From positions 1,316,775-1,380,774 of the forward strand of contig VYZB01000195.1 of assembly GCA_013397455.1 (NCBI GenBank): a stretch of DNA of 64,000 nucleotides, written 5' to 3'. This DNA is from Crotophaga sulcirostris. Its lineage: Eukaryota > Chordata > Aves > Cuculiformes > Crotophagidae. Below the pieces are notes generated by a model, which saw only the letters and a program-made list of their open reading frames with translations, did not search any database and was not told the origin of the DNA. The translations under genes and the position numbers were made by a program. Within the stretch, counting starts at the first letter, position 1, and every line of letters begins with the position of its first letter. Positions 11,601 to 23,479 of the stretch are shown here, piece by piece.

Positions 11601-14600
11601 TGCAAGCCCTCCTGTCTGCTCACTGTCCCTGCGACTGGAGGACACACCACAGCATCCTCATCACAAGTGCACGAGGTGCTGCCCTAACAGCAGCAGCACC
11701 CACAGCTTGCAGCGGGTCTGTTTCTGGGGCAATCCTCACCTGTATTTTTGAAGTTTAGCACATTTAAGACAGCAAACTGTTAGCACACACTTGACAGAGA
11801 ACCTCAGAACAGAAGGACTTGAAAACAGAGAGGTGCTCTGTCAGGCTGTCAAGCTCTTTGTCACATCAGTGTAACCCTCACAGTGTCACTGCTATGTCGC
11901 AGGTCAGCAGCTGATGGCTCAGTGGTGGATGCTGCTGTCTCAAGGATGCTGTGAGGCTCTGCCCCAGATTGGTTCCTTGGGGAACATCCGAGCACATGGG
12001 GACAGAGTCTTCAAGGCTGCATGTCCTGCAAAACCTGACCTGACCATCGTTATGCTCTCCTTCCTCCTGCCTCCACCCCAGGGCACGGGCATTTTGGTGT
12101 CCTGCCTTGACTCTGCCTCTGGACTTCCCACATGCCCTTGTGCTTCTGCCCTTGGTTTGTCCTTTCCTGACTTCCTTTCCTCCTCTTTTGACTTCCAGCC
12201 AGAGGGGAATCTGAAGCATGGCTGCCAATACCACCTTCATAGCAAGACCCTCCACCAGGCCAGGAAAGGGAAATCCCCCAAGCTCTGCAATATGAAGAGG
12301 CATGACATGCAGAACAGTTTTGAAACAAACCCCCTCCTGTGTACCACATGCCCTCAGGAACACCTTTCATATCTGCTCCTCTGCCTTCCCGTGGCTGCTC
12401 AGGTGGAAAACAGTGCTTTCATACCCCTACTTCACAGTAGCACTTATTTTTCCTCCCAGGTAGAAAAATTTTCCAAATTAACACCCTCCTTTTCCTAACC
12501 AACAGTCCCTGAAGCTCAGATCTTCATTGAACATTTCCCAGGTTACTACACACATTCTGATCATAGTCCCCTGCCCTGTCCTGCTACTAAATGTAAACCA
12601 AACAGGAACAACCACACAGCAGGACAGGCTTGATTTTGCTCTTAATGAAAAAAGTCTTTGGAAAGCCTCTGAGAGTGCTATATCGTGCTAGAAGTTGTGG
12701 TATGCAACACTAAACTAACGTCTCTCATAATGTGCTGCCTGGAGCCCAGAGGAGAGTCCCTGGACTAATCGAAAGACATTATCATTTAAATAAAATAAAC
12801 CACGCACTGAGGTTGTTAATGCTCCACCATTATCTCCAGTCCAGGGTGAAAGCAAGACATTAAGCAGATGTGCCACATCCCTGACCTACTCATTTAGTTG
12901 TCTGCTAGCACTTGTTACAGAGCACAATGCTTTGTATTTCATTACTTGAACCTCAGTAGGTCTGCCCACTACTGGTTTCATGGTCCTCTCTGTAGACAAG
13001 TGTACGCTGCAGTCCCTGCCTTTCAGGAGCCCTGTTGTAGTAATTTTGCAGCTGCCTCCATTACATTGGGATCTTCCCTGTCCTCCTTTCCCTTCTGTAG
13101 AGCAAGCTGACCATCCCTCTCCGTCAATTAAAATGAAAAGGATTATGAGGACAAAAGGACACCGCTTCACTGAGCTGCGGTAGTGCTTTAATGAGCTGTG
13201 GAAGTGCTGTGTGTCCTTCTCCCAGCTCTGGAGCCTGCAGCTGCACCCCGGCGCCAGCCATCAGATGCAATTAGCAGTATGCGGGCACACAGGTTGGAGG
13301 AGTGGGGCCAGGAGCAGCCGAGGCCCCGGAGACCAGTAGGGTAAGAGCTCAAAGAGCTCCAACCAGCCGGGCAGCCCTCAGTGCCCNNNNNNNNNNNNNN
13401 NNNNNNNNNNNNNNNNNNNNNNNNNNNNNNNNNNNNNNNNNNNNNNNNNNNNNNNNNNNNNNNNNNNNNNNNNNNNNNNNNNNNNNNNNNNNNNNNNNNN
13501 NNNNNNNNNNNNNNNNNNNNNNNNNNNNNNNNNNNNNNNNNNNNNNNNNNNNNNNNNNNNNNNNNNNNNNNNNNNNNNNNNNNNNNNNNNNNNNNNNNNN
13601 NNNNNNNNNNNNNNNNNNNNNNNNNNNNNNNNNNNNNNNNNNNNNNNNNNNNNNNNNNNNNNNNNNNNNNNNNNNNNNNNNNNNNNNNNNNNNNNNNNNN
13701 NNNNNNNNNNNNNNNNNNNNNNNNNNNNNNNNNNNNNNNNNNNNNNNNNNNNNNNNNNNNNNNNNNNNNNNNNNNNNNNNNNNNNNNNNNNNNNNNNNNN
13801 NNNNNNNNNNNNNNNNNNNNNNNNNNNNNNNNNNNNNNNNCTCTCTCTCACACACACAGACAGACAGACAGACAGAGCGAGCCCGGGAGCTGTTGTTCAG
13901 CACACACATCTGCTTCCCATAACCCCCCGGCTCGAGAGGTGTCCATTCAGCAGCACCGCCAGCGAGACTCCAAGCAGGTCAAGGACAGGGACTTCAGCAT
14001 GAAGAGGGAGAAAGACCAACCCCTGAAGAAATCACCATTGATCCACACTCAGAGAAACAAATGGATCCCCGAAGCCCCTCTGCCTCTGCTCCAGAGCCAG
14101 TGGTTATGGCTGTGGGACACAGAAGCATCCACAATGATGACTTTGTCCTCATGCGCTTTTGATCTGACATGTTCAGCGACAAACAACAGGCAGTACAGGT
14201 GTCCAACACACTGTTAATAGGCTAAAACAAGAAGAGGCATGCTGTGAGGAGAGGAAGCTCCTCTGTTTAGGTAAATAAAAGTAAGAAACAGAACCTGTGG
14301 GTCACTAGGAGACTGTGTCCACGAAGATCAAACCCGTGATCTCCTGAAGCAAGACTATGCCTTTATCACAGCTGCATCAGAAAGGGCATGCTTAAACCTC
14401 GCAGGGGTAAAAGATCAACACCGGAAACCTCAGCACTAAAATTCACTTCAGAAGGATCTGCACTCACATCTGCCAATAGATATAAGGTCTTGAGAACATA
14501 TTTATGCCAGTGGACAGAATTCTTGACAAAAAGATAGCTGGCTGGTCAGAGCACGACATGGCCAACAAGCCTCTTCCAGTAAAGCCTGTATGTCTTCCAG

Positions 14601-17600
14601 TGCACAAACGTAGCCATTTTAAAAACAATCAAGACAGGAAATTATGAACTTTTCATTTAAGCATCTATTCACATTTTTAAATTCTTCTAAGAAAGTAAAA
14701 ATAAAATGTAGAAGGTATTGAAAATATATCAGTGTCCCATCCTGTAAAGAGGGGTAAATTTGTGTTTTGTTAGCCTCATGGGACCTTGGATAGCTATTAA
14801 CCTACAATCCAATTGGAAAAGTGCAGTCAGTTCCTCTACATTTCTGACTGCTTATGCCCTGCAATCAGCACAGTCTGATCCTGCTGTGTTTCTATTCCAT
14901 TGCATACCCCATGTAACAATTCATCTTCACTAACATTTTTCATCTAGCTTTTCCCTGCATTCTATATATTGCAGTGGCAAAATTACTTTCTCCTTGTCAC
15001 AAGAAGAAGAAGGGGGATTACCTGGGCCTTTGCCAGGCCACCAAGAGGGCCAGAGTGTTCTCAGTTTGCTTTCTCCCTAGTGACTCGTTCCCTGTGCTCC
15101 CTCTAGTGTTGCACAGCACATACCGCATTTCCACATCCCTGCTGCTTCGCATGAGCACTATATACCGCATTTATCCGTGTAAAATGTTTATCTCCAAGTT
15201 AACCCCCGGAGACACCATCCAGCTGCTCCCCGAGCGGCTGCAGTGCAGGAGATGGAGGAACAGCTGGGGACGGGTGTGGTGTGTGACCAACAGGAACCAT
15301 CTTCCCACTTGCAACATGCCTGGCCAGTGGGTCTCATCACCTACTATTCATTAAGAAGTGTTGCTCTCTGCTTCCTAACAAGATAAAACTAAACTGCAGA
15401 CTGAGCACCCTGCATTTTTGTTTGGTGTTTAATGATGTCCAGCAAAACAGAGTGAGGCCATTTAGGCACAACATTGACACAAAGTCACTCATAATAAACC
15501 AGAGGTACAGCAAGGCTAATCCATGTGAATTTGAATTCAGGCAATTTAAATGGATGAGGCTGAATATGCTGGGTCTGACAGCAAGGTCAAAGGAAGGTTA
15601 CACAAGAAAATAATTTGGTTTGCAAAGACAACTTTGGAGAAGTAAAAATTGCTTCCATAAAGAATATTAAATCATGAAAAACTGAGAATAGTCCAATTAT
15701 AAATGTAGCTAAAGCACAACCAGAAGGTACAGAATCTAGAGAGAGGGGGAACCGAGTCCTTCAGCACAAAGCCTACAATGCCACACACACAACAAAAGCA
15801 ATCATAGTCCTCAATAAGCCTTGAAAGGACAACAGACTGTGGACATTCTCACCTGCTATGGATCCCATCACAAAAATAACTGCCAGCCTTTCACCGCAGT
15901 CTAAATCACTTCCATTTTGCTCCCCAACTTCCAAAGCCAGGTCAGCAAGAAAGCTCACACAATCAGAAAACATTAGTGGGTTTTTTTTAAGAGCAGCGGT
16001 TTATTCCACACCGATACCATGCACCATTTCAGATTCTCACCATGAGATGTGAGGCCCAGAAGTTACTGCGGACTCATGTGGAATCATCCATGAGAACAGG
16101 CAGATGCGAGGGTTACTCTACCTTCTGTCAGACACCTTCTAAACTACCACCCAGGAATGGTTTCCAATCACCTGCCTCCTTCTCAACTAGGATTCTTTGC
16201 AGTTTATGTGTGCTACATCAGCCCATGCCATGCACAGCCAGTGGATTTTATTGCAAATCACTCAAGCTGTAGCACTGGAACATGTGGGCTGCCCTCAGGG
16301 AAACACCCTGGGAAATCTCATCTTCTCTGGACTCACCAAGAGAGGAGGCGCCCAAGCTGTGCAGCAGCGATCCAGCTGCCTGCGTTGGGTGGGTGGTTGC
16401 TTGTCAGGAAAGAGAAAAGCATGGCCTGGTTTGCTTGATAGACTGGAGGAAGGAGCCAAATGGAGGCAGCTGATCCAGAGCACTTGGGGAGTTGGGACAA
16501 ACATAGGATTGGTGGTCAGGTTTGTGTGAGACAAAGAGCTACAGAGGAGCTGGGGACCAGATAAGGCAGCAGTTCATGAGAGAGTGAAAGTCAGGAGTCC
16601 AATGCCATGATGGTACAGACGTGCTGTGTGACCACAGGCAGTCATCTGGTCTCTTTGGATCTTGATCTCCTTTGCATAAACCTCACCTTCTCCTCTGAAG
16701 AAGGCAAACATGTTCATCTGATAAAACGCCTTCACCAGATCTGAGCCAACACTAACACGCTCCAAGATATCTCCTTTCTCGAGATATCTGAGGGATCCTG
16801 ACAGACTTGATGTGGTACCATCAAATATGGTATGATCTATATTTTGGAAAGAAGAAATGTTTTCCAAGGAGTAAGATACCCCATTTGGCAAAAAAAGAAT
16901 TTTAAAATGCCAACAACAGATTTTCTTGGGCTGTAAAACTGAAGTCCCAATAAAAGTACCATGAATTTCTAAGACCATATAAACTCCGTCAGCACCTGAA
17001 GAGAGAGAAAATAGTGATTTCTTGTAACACGGAGAGATGTTGATAGCAAGGACCATGATCTTCCAGCATGAGCAGCAGATGTGTCAGGACAGGGCAATAG
17101 CATATGGTGTCTACCACAACAGAATGGGATGAAGGGGACAGCACAGACATAAACTCACACAACTTTCACATTACAGTGTAGGAGGGGAAAACCTTGGGAT
17201 GTGTCAAGGCACATTGACTGTGCCCAGTCATGAGGACAAGAATGACAAACTAGTGTTTCCTCTTGGCTCCACCTTCTCAGACAGGCCAACGTTGGAGAAA
17301 AGCCCATGGGGCCACCACCTTGCTGCATCATTTCATAATCTTGTGTCTCTTTATTCAACCCAGATGCCTACAAATGGTGGGGAAAGTTCTGTAGCCCTGT
17401 AGAGTCCAGCCAGTCACCCCTTCTGCAGTGTACAGAGGCACAAAGCTTGGTGCAGATGCTGTGGGGAGGAGGTGTGAGGGCTCTGCCCCTGCAAAGTCTG
17501 CCTGGTGGCACGGCCAGCACCGCAGCTGAGCCTGCACTGAGCATGTGCTGCCGCGTCCTCTGCTCTAGCACCAAAAACAACCACCATAGCCAGGAGAAAA

Positions 17601-19751
17601 CGCCTGAGGTGGCAGGGAGAAAAGAGGGGTGACTGCTGGACTGGGGGAAGCAAGCTCTGTTTCGTTTCATCCCAGGGATTTGTTTGTTTAAACAAGCCCA
17701 AGAAAGTCTTCCCAAGGGGGACAAGCCCCCGGGCATCAGCTGCAGACAACTGCAGCTGCTCTCCCTTCAGCACAGACCTGCTTTTGCTGCAGATAAAGAA
17801 GAAAATAATGAAGAAAGCTAACAAGATTCTTTTCCTTAAATTAAGGATTTGCTTGCCTTTTTCTCCTGTCTTTCCAGGCTGCTCTCCATTCCTGCTGTAA
17901 GTGTTATGGGCAATGGGGAGCTGCTCCCTGCATAGGCAGCTGGGCGAGGCTCAGCCCTGCTCCCTCCCTTGGCAAACCCTGCCTCTTTCCTCCTGACACA
18001 GCACTGGTTTCCCATGACTTTCTGCTGCTTGAAATGGTTCTTCTACTTGATTTGAGGCACAAGAAAGCATGGTTTCTCTCAAGCACATTCCCCATCCTAT
18101 GTCTCCTTTGACACTAAAACTGCATCTTTGGGAAGATGAAATGTGCCACTGACGTGGTAGGTTGGGAGAGTTAAGAATGCACCAAACAGAAAATTCCTAT
18201 ATATTTTATCCACCACCTCATCCATCTCAAGTTCGATGCAACCTTGGTTTAGATGGCTGGTAAGCCTGAGCCCGTCCCTCCTACCCCCCACTCTGCAAAC
18301 AAGGCCCAATCCTGTGCTGTAGGGAAGGCAGGCAGATGGGTGGGACCTGCTGAGCTTGCGCTGTCACACACGTTCATTGAGACAGGGATACCCGCAGAAA
18401 TATATACAATAGCTAGAGATTTTCTATCATAGAGACACACATTTTCAATGCTGGTTTACCATCTTTAATCACATGCAAAGCCTCCTCGAGACCAGATGCA
18501 CCCTTACATCCCCTACTCCACCCCTCCATCTCTCCATTCCTTTCTCTTCTGCCTTTCCTGGTCTTTCAGAAGGAGAAAGGAATAGAAAATGCACAACAGA
18601 AGACACGGGCAGAGGCCACTGAAAGAAGCAAGCAGTGCTGCCTGGTCTCCTCCTAGCTGGTTCCCTGCCTAGAGTGGGGCACAAAAGCACTGCTTGCTTT
18701 CCCTTTTTGTCTGTCCTTCCTGTTCAGCTCCACATCCTCTGAGCTTTCCTTGCCCCAGCCCCGCTTTATGCACTGCAGAATTCAGAGCGACTTCAAGAGA
18801 AATCTTGCTTTTTTAAAAGAAAAAGCCCCTCCACATCCACCCACTTTTAATTGTACCCCTTCAGGCTTTTCTTCTCCTTCACCCACGTTCCTGGTTTCAG
18901 CCATTTGAATGCCTCCTCCCCAGTTAAATCTTCAGAAAACACCTGGACCGAAGCAGCAAAGCATCCTCAGGGCAGACTGCCTTTCTGCAGCCAAACCTAA
19001 CCCCAGTGCCAGGCTCTTGGGCAGATTCCGCGCTGTGATTCCCGTTATTGCTGCAGGAGGGAGGAAGGGCTTCCATTGCAGCATTTGATTTTACCCAACA
19101 CCATCAGAGGACCGCTCCCCTGGAGCATCTTCTAACAGAGAAATGTGAGTTGTGGATGAAATCTGGGGCTGGGAAGCCCTGGGAGGACACAGAAATCCAT
19201 CCAGGTTGTTCTGGTTGGGTTTGGGGGGTTTCTAGGGCATTACTGTCAGAGTCTTGCCTGTGTCTTTCTTTTCATTCCCCATTTAGGCAATACCTGATCT
19301 TCACAAAACAAAATGTCATTTTCATAATGCTGATTCATTTCACAATGCTGATTTCTCTGCATCCGCTACACAGTGTGCACATTTTTCTTAGGGGAAAACA
19401 AAAAGCTGCATCACGTTACAAAAATAATGGTTAATTGGCACGCGGCAGCATGTTATGGCACAATGTAATGCCAGCGATATTCTAAAATGGCAAGTTTATC
19501 ACAAGTGTATTCATATTAAAATAAAAAGCACACCTGCTATCTTGCACTAGAGAGGTGTGTATATGGGGGAGGAAGGGGAACAATGCCTTACCAGCTGCCT
19601 CCTCATCAGAGAACTCCCCCGAAACGCACGGAAAAATCCCCCAACCCCCCAAATCCTGGTTTAAAAAAAATGAAACCCAAATGGTTCTGATAGCTCCTCG
19701 CTGACCAGCCCCACAAAAGCTGCCTGTCCTACCTGAGACGGTGCTGGCCAT
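8605..19751 (-). CDS. STMN3: STMN3, stathmin-like 3 (SCLIP), five coding exons, complete CDS
   Basis: Neuronal stathmin-family protein that binds tubulin heterodimers and regulates microtubule dynamics; the family sits on Golgi and vesicle membranes through an N-terminal palmitoylated segment. Seen here: exons 19733-19751, 10815-10910, 10173-10348, 9164-9355 and 8605-8664 (19+96+176+192+60 = 543 nt) join in phase to 180 codons plus TAA, the same length as human STMN3. The N terminus is [16 protein letters not shown], followed by a hydrophobic LLSLICSCF segment whose two cysteines are the expected palmitoylation sites, then [10 protein letters not shown] with proline-directed serines, then the long charged stathmin helix ending REEISG. 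All junctions are GT-AG. The first intron is about 8.8 kb with a 454-N gap. The gene is divergent from RTEL1, as in human. Differences from the human protein as I recall it are few and conservative. Confidence 0.97.
9164..9355 (-). CDS. STMN3: STMN3 coding exon 4 (tubulin-binding helix)
   Basis: 192 nt (64 codons) from [17 protein letters not shown] through [18 protein letters not shown] to RERLREK. This is the core of the long stathmin helix that contacts tubulin. Both junctions are phase 0; the donor is gtgag. Confidence 0.97.
10173..10348 (-). CDS. STMN3: STMN3 coding exon 3 (regulatory region and start of stathmin helix)
   Basis: 176 nt encoding (D)[19 protein letters not shown], the [10 protein letters not shown] proline-directed serine cluster, a PPKKKD basic stretch and [17 protein letters not shown]. 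The sequence is near-identical to the mammalian protein. It joins exon 4 in phase 0. Confidence 0.96.
10815..10910 (-). CDS. STMN3: STMN3 coding exon 2 (membrane-targeting segment)
   Basis: 96 nt encoding (A)[18 protein letters not shown] and then [13 protein letters not shown] plus one base. It carries the ICSC palmitoylation motif that anchors the neuronal stathmins to Golgi membranes. The acceptor is a T-rich tract ending cag; the donor is gtacg. Confidence 0.95.
13387..13840. other. Assembly gap, 454 N
   Basis: A run of N. The right flank is a CT, CA and GACA microsatellite, which suggests that the gap was caused by simple-sequence DNA. Confidence 1.
13841..13876. repeat. Compound microsatellite (CT)n(CA)n(GACA)n
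   Basis: ctctctct, then cacacaca, then four or five GACA units, abutting the 454-N gap. The array probably continues into the gap. Confidence 0.9.
15853..15973 (-). other. Possible exon fragment on minus strand
   Basis: About 40 open codons ([14 protein letters not shown] through [17 protein letters not shown]) ending at a consensus donor CAG|gtgaga in phase 1. It lies downstream of the C1q/TNF-like frame on the same strand. The acceptor is unclear and no family is recognised. Confidence 0.2.
16574..16995 (-). CDS. Unassigned frame with C1q/TNF-like beta-sandwich pattern inside STMN3 intron 1
   Basis: I do not recognise a named gene. On the minus strand, a strong pyrimidine tract ending ttctctctcttcag is followed by a frame entering in phase 1 (G|GT) and open for 140 codons to a TGA at 16576-16574. 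Its sequence has the order of elements seen in C1q and TNF ligand domains: [13 protein letters not shown] (the G-x-Y strand), an FKILFLPNG strand, then [18 protein letters not shown] (the L-x-x-GD strand) and a closing NMFAFF strand. A good internal donor (GAAG|gtgagg, exon edge at 16687) would make a 309-nt phase 1-1 exon instead, excluding an odd 37-residue tail that overlaps MIR-like sequence. I could not place upstream exons with confidence. Function unknown; it could be a lineage-specific gene, a pseudogene exon, or chance. Confidence 0.4.
16619..16690 (+). mobile_element. Possible MIR SINE core remnant
   Basis: gctgtgtgaccacaggcag, followed by a pyrimidine-rich stretch with tctcttt, resembles the core of the ancient MIR SINE. 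Only about 40 bases are similar. Confidence 0.25.
19733..19751 (-). CDS. STMN3: STMN3 coding exon 1 (start codon)
   Basis: The ATG at 19751-19749 opens MASTVS plus one base, ending at a GT donor (reverse complement of ac at 19731-19732). The split alanine is completed in exon 2. The GC-rich sequence upstream, to about 19.9 kb, is the probable 5' UTR and promoter. Confidence 0.93.
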
Positions 19752-19920
19752 GCTGCTGCGGCGGGAGTGGAGCGGGTGCTGCAGGAGCAGGAGCGCAGGG
19801 AGCTGCGGAGGTGCTGCAATGCTGCGGGGAGGGAGGACTGACTCAGCTGGAGGGGGCTGCAGCCATCCGCGACGGGGAGAGGCTGGAGCGCCCAGAGAAA
19901 GGGAAGGGGCGGAAAGAAAA
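19752..19920 (-). promoter_or_regulatory. STMN3: STMN3 5' UTR and promoter region
   Basis: GC-rich sequence immediately upstream of the STMN3 ATG, with GCTGCGGCGGG-type repeats and CpGs. No TATA box was recognised. The transcription start cannot be fixed from sequence. Confidence 0.55.
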
Positions 19921-20933
19921 AGAAGGGTCACTAGTTCAGAATATTAATGAGCGTATCAGGCCTCCTTTTCTTGGTGGCTTTGACGGCAGACCCCTCCCAG
20001 GCAAGACTGCCTGCCAGCAACACAGACCCACCGCGGGGGGGGCCACGAGACACACCCAGCCGGGCTCCTGCAAAAGATGATTTTTCCTCCTCTTCCTCCC
20101 TTTCTTGTCTGCTCTCAAGGGGCTAAACTGCTTTTTCCCTTGCTGAAAGCAAAAATAAGCAAATTCATTGATTTTTATGCTTTTCAACCCCACCCATTGC
20201 AGGGTATTGCCCACCTGCAGGGCCAGGGCTGGGGCTGGCTTAGCTGGGCAGAGGTGGAAAACCTGGACCCCAAACCATGCAGCAGCTTTAGGCAAAGAGT
20301 GAGGGGAGAAGGGGTCCCAGATGGGCTCAGCACCTCTAGGTGTGCTTTTTGCACCAGCACTGGGGCACAAACATGCTGCAGTCGAGGGTGGGGAAACTGC
20401 TGTAAAAGTAGATGAAGAAGAGCAGAATGAAGCCTTCTGAATTCAATGGGTCTTCTCTGGGTTTCTCTCCCCCACTCCAGGCACCTGGACCTCTTTTCTT
20501 TTCCTTTTATATTCTGTTTTCTGTTATTTCCATCACTTCCATTTGTGGCTGTTGTTAGGGGTCAACACACTGTGCTTTCAGAGTCTGACACACACATGAG
20601 GGACCACAGAACACTCCCCAGTCCCTGCTGCCGGCTGCACCCGCCTGCCCGTGGCTGCACAAACCCCACCTCGGGGCCAGCAGGTGGATCCCATGTGATC
20701 CTCCCAGCCTCTGGCCCTCTCATCCCAGACATTACTCTGCATTACTGCGCATCCCCTCTGGCTGCAGCACCCCAGATCTCCCAGCATGCTGCAATGCAGA
20801 CACTCCCAAACAGTCCCAGCAGCACAGGGAATGACAGACTGCTGGAGCAGCTGCCGGTGCTCCAGCTTGGCCAGCTGCAGAAGTCATGGGCAGCTCCCAT
20901 TTCTTCTTCTGTAAAATCAGTATCTCAGAAAAT

Positions 20934-21135
20934 AATAGAATGTCCTGAGTTGGAAGGGACCCACAAGGATCATTGAGTCCAGCTCCTGTTCCTGCACAGG
21001 ACAACCTCAACATTCATACCATGTCATCTGCAAACTTAGCTATTAAACCCTCAAGTCCTGCATCCAAGTCACTTATGAAGACGTTAAAGAGCACTGGCCC
21101 TAAGATGGAGCCTGCGATATTTACCCACCTTCCTA
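20934..21135 (-). mobile_element. CR1 fragment (divergent subfamily)
   Basis: Tail-proximal aatagaatgtcctgagttgg and GGACCCACAAGGATCATTGAGTCC, then the block with GTCATCTGCAAACTTAGC. This is a different subfamily from the CCATGGGCAGGGACACC copies. Confidence 0.75.
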
Positions 21136-23479
21136 CTACCAGGCGGTTGTGATTAAAATTGGAGGGTCAAAGTGGGAAGCTGTTCTGTTATTTCCCAACA
21201 GTAAAGAGACAGAAAGGCTCTGGATTATCAGGATTCAAAGGATTCAAATAATTTTGTGGTCAAACAAAAGTTTATACTGTTGCTATGGGAACCATCACAT
21301 CTCAGAAAGACAACGAACGGCGACTTAATCCTCTCCTATCTGAAAGCGGAAAACAACCTTCCTGCAAACTGCAGGAGTGGCACAGTCGGTTGTTTTGTCC
21401 CATTCCTCAAGGTTCTTACTTGTCTGGGAAGAGAGAGATCCTGCCCAGGCGGTCTCTGGACAAAGTGGTGAACATTCACTCTGTATTCCTGCACAGCACA
21501 AGCGTTCCACTTGCCAGGTTCCCTGCAGTTCAGCTCAGCCGCTCACACCCACTTCCCTACAGAGTTTAAGGATCATCTTCCCAAGGTTTTCCTTCTGTAC
21601 ACTTTTTTCTCTTGAATGCATCACTTCAAATGAAAAACATTTCATCCGAGTTCTCGCTAAAGAGCGAGCAGAGGTGACGCCCAGGTTCCCGCTGCCTGGG
21701 CAGCACATGGAGGCCACTCTGGGCAGGGACTGGACTGTCACACACTCTTCTGTGCCACTCTGATAAGCTTGTTAAACCCCTCCTCTGCTCCTTTGTCCTC
21801 CCTCTCCAACCTCATGCCTCACAAGAACTCAGATTTTATCCTAGGGAGCCAAACACCAGAATGAGAATCTGAGTGTAAGACTGATGCCTGCCTTTACCAC
21901 GCCTGTATTCCAACACAACAGATGCTGGAGCTTCACGAAACTTTCACAAGTCCCTTGGAGCCTTAATAAGAAATCATTTTTTCTCTTTAAATTTACACAA
22001 TTTGGTTTTCTCTGCTCTCAGTTTCCATAAGCAACTGGCGCAGCACTGATGCAGACAGCGGTGCCAATGTGGGCACTGCAGCCCCGGTCAAGTGAGGTGA
22101 ACGGTGCAGAGAAGCCACCCTCCTGAAGGATAAGGAGTGCTCAGCCAGTGCTGACTCATGTTTGCTGCTGGACACCAGCACAGCTGCTGACTCACACTCC
22201 CGTTTGGGTTTGGTAACTGTCCAGCTCCTCTCTCTCTCAAAAGGGAACTCTGCTTCAACCAGCATCACCTAAACAACAGCTGAAACAATCTCATTTGATA
22301 CCCTACTGGTATTATTCTTCAGTGTAGGAAAGATACATTTACAGGAAATAATAATGATGCTGTATCCCATGTATTTATGATGAGTTTGAAGCCTTTGTTC
22401 TCCTTCATAAACATCTTATCCCACACTTCCATTTTACAGTTTTTACAAAACCATTTCTTGTGCAGTTTAACCTTGCACAGCTGGTATCAGGTTAGAGAGT
22501 TCACAGCCAGAACAACACACAGCATCAGCCATTACACTTGGGAAGAATCAAAGGGATAATTCAATACTCTCGAGCCGGTTTGTTATGGTTAAGAACAGTT
22601 TACAACCCAGGCAAGTGCAGCTCAAGGAGTTTAAGGGCTGTCAACCAAGCCAGCAACACCCATGAGTTCCCTGACTGAACACCTGGAAGACACGGAACAT
22701 ACCCTAAGTATGAGATTATGGAACACTCTCGAGTTTAAAGTCTGTTCTTTTTAACAGTTCTTTTTCTTTAAATATCAGACCAGTTCCACATAGACACAAG
22801 CTGTGCAGCTTGCTAGGAATAAAGGTGGTTTAAAGTGACAATAAAACATTCACATCCTGTTCTACACTTATGCAGTGACCACCCAACAGCACAAGATGCA
22901 ACAGCAAGGTAGAGTGTAAAATATTTTTCCCTACGTTCTTCCTCAAATAACTGCACAAAATACAGATTTGCAACATTCAGGGATCTGGGTAAACCACCCC
23001 TACCCATTCATTAAAGTGCTTAGCCTTAAACTCAAGGAATCCCTTGGTCTGGAGCAGTTCACTCCAGTCACATGCACGTGGAATCAACCCTCAGCCCAAG
23101 CAACTGAAAAGCCAATGCAAATGTTCCTGGCCGTGAGCATGGACACAATGACAGGGACTGTGGGCTGCAAGGATTGTGCTGAAGCAGAGCAGGGAACAAA
23201 AGAGCTGCACACTCACCCCTAACTAAAGAAACCTGTCAGAATTAATTTCTGTTCTTAATGTTACAAGTCTCAACACAATGACACAGAAACCCTATATCAT
23301 AAAATGCTAGGAGTTTAAGTTAAGACTCAGATAACGCTCTGCCTTCCCCCAGATGCAGCATCACTGAAGGGTGGCAGGCACCCAGCACAAAGCAGAAACA
23401 CGCTGGAGGCAATTCTGGACAAGGGCGTCGCTCATCACACAGCTCCCCTGAGTTGTCACTGACAGCACCACACCCTCAC

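Larger units (their letters stand above)
10911..19732 (-). other. STMN3: STMN3 intron 1
   Basis: An 8.8 kb GT-AG intron. It contains the 454-N gap, a CT/CA/GACA microsatellite, an unexplained C1q/TNF-like frame at 16574-16995, a frame with a good splice donor at 15853-15973, and no CR1 copy that I could recognise. This contrasts with the dense CR1 load in RTEL1. Confidence 0.85.

Noticed and set aside
11878..12498. 161- and 194-codon frames on opposite strands in STMN3 intron 1
   Set aside because: Overlapping frames on both strands with no recognisable domain or splice context.
13302..14217. Frames of 159-278 codons around 13.3-14.2 kb
   Set aside because: They exist only because the 454 N are read through as unknown residues.
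18097..18309. 70-codon minus-strand frame with an FLFGAF stretch near 18.2 kb
   Set aside because: Considered as part of the C1q/TNF-like candidate, but it lies upstream of the domain frame, lacks splice sites and has no consistent strand pattern.
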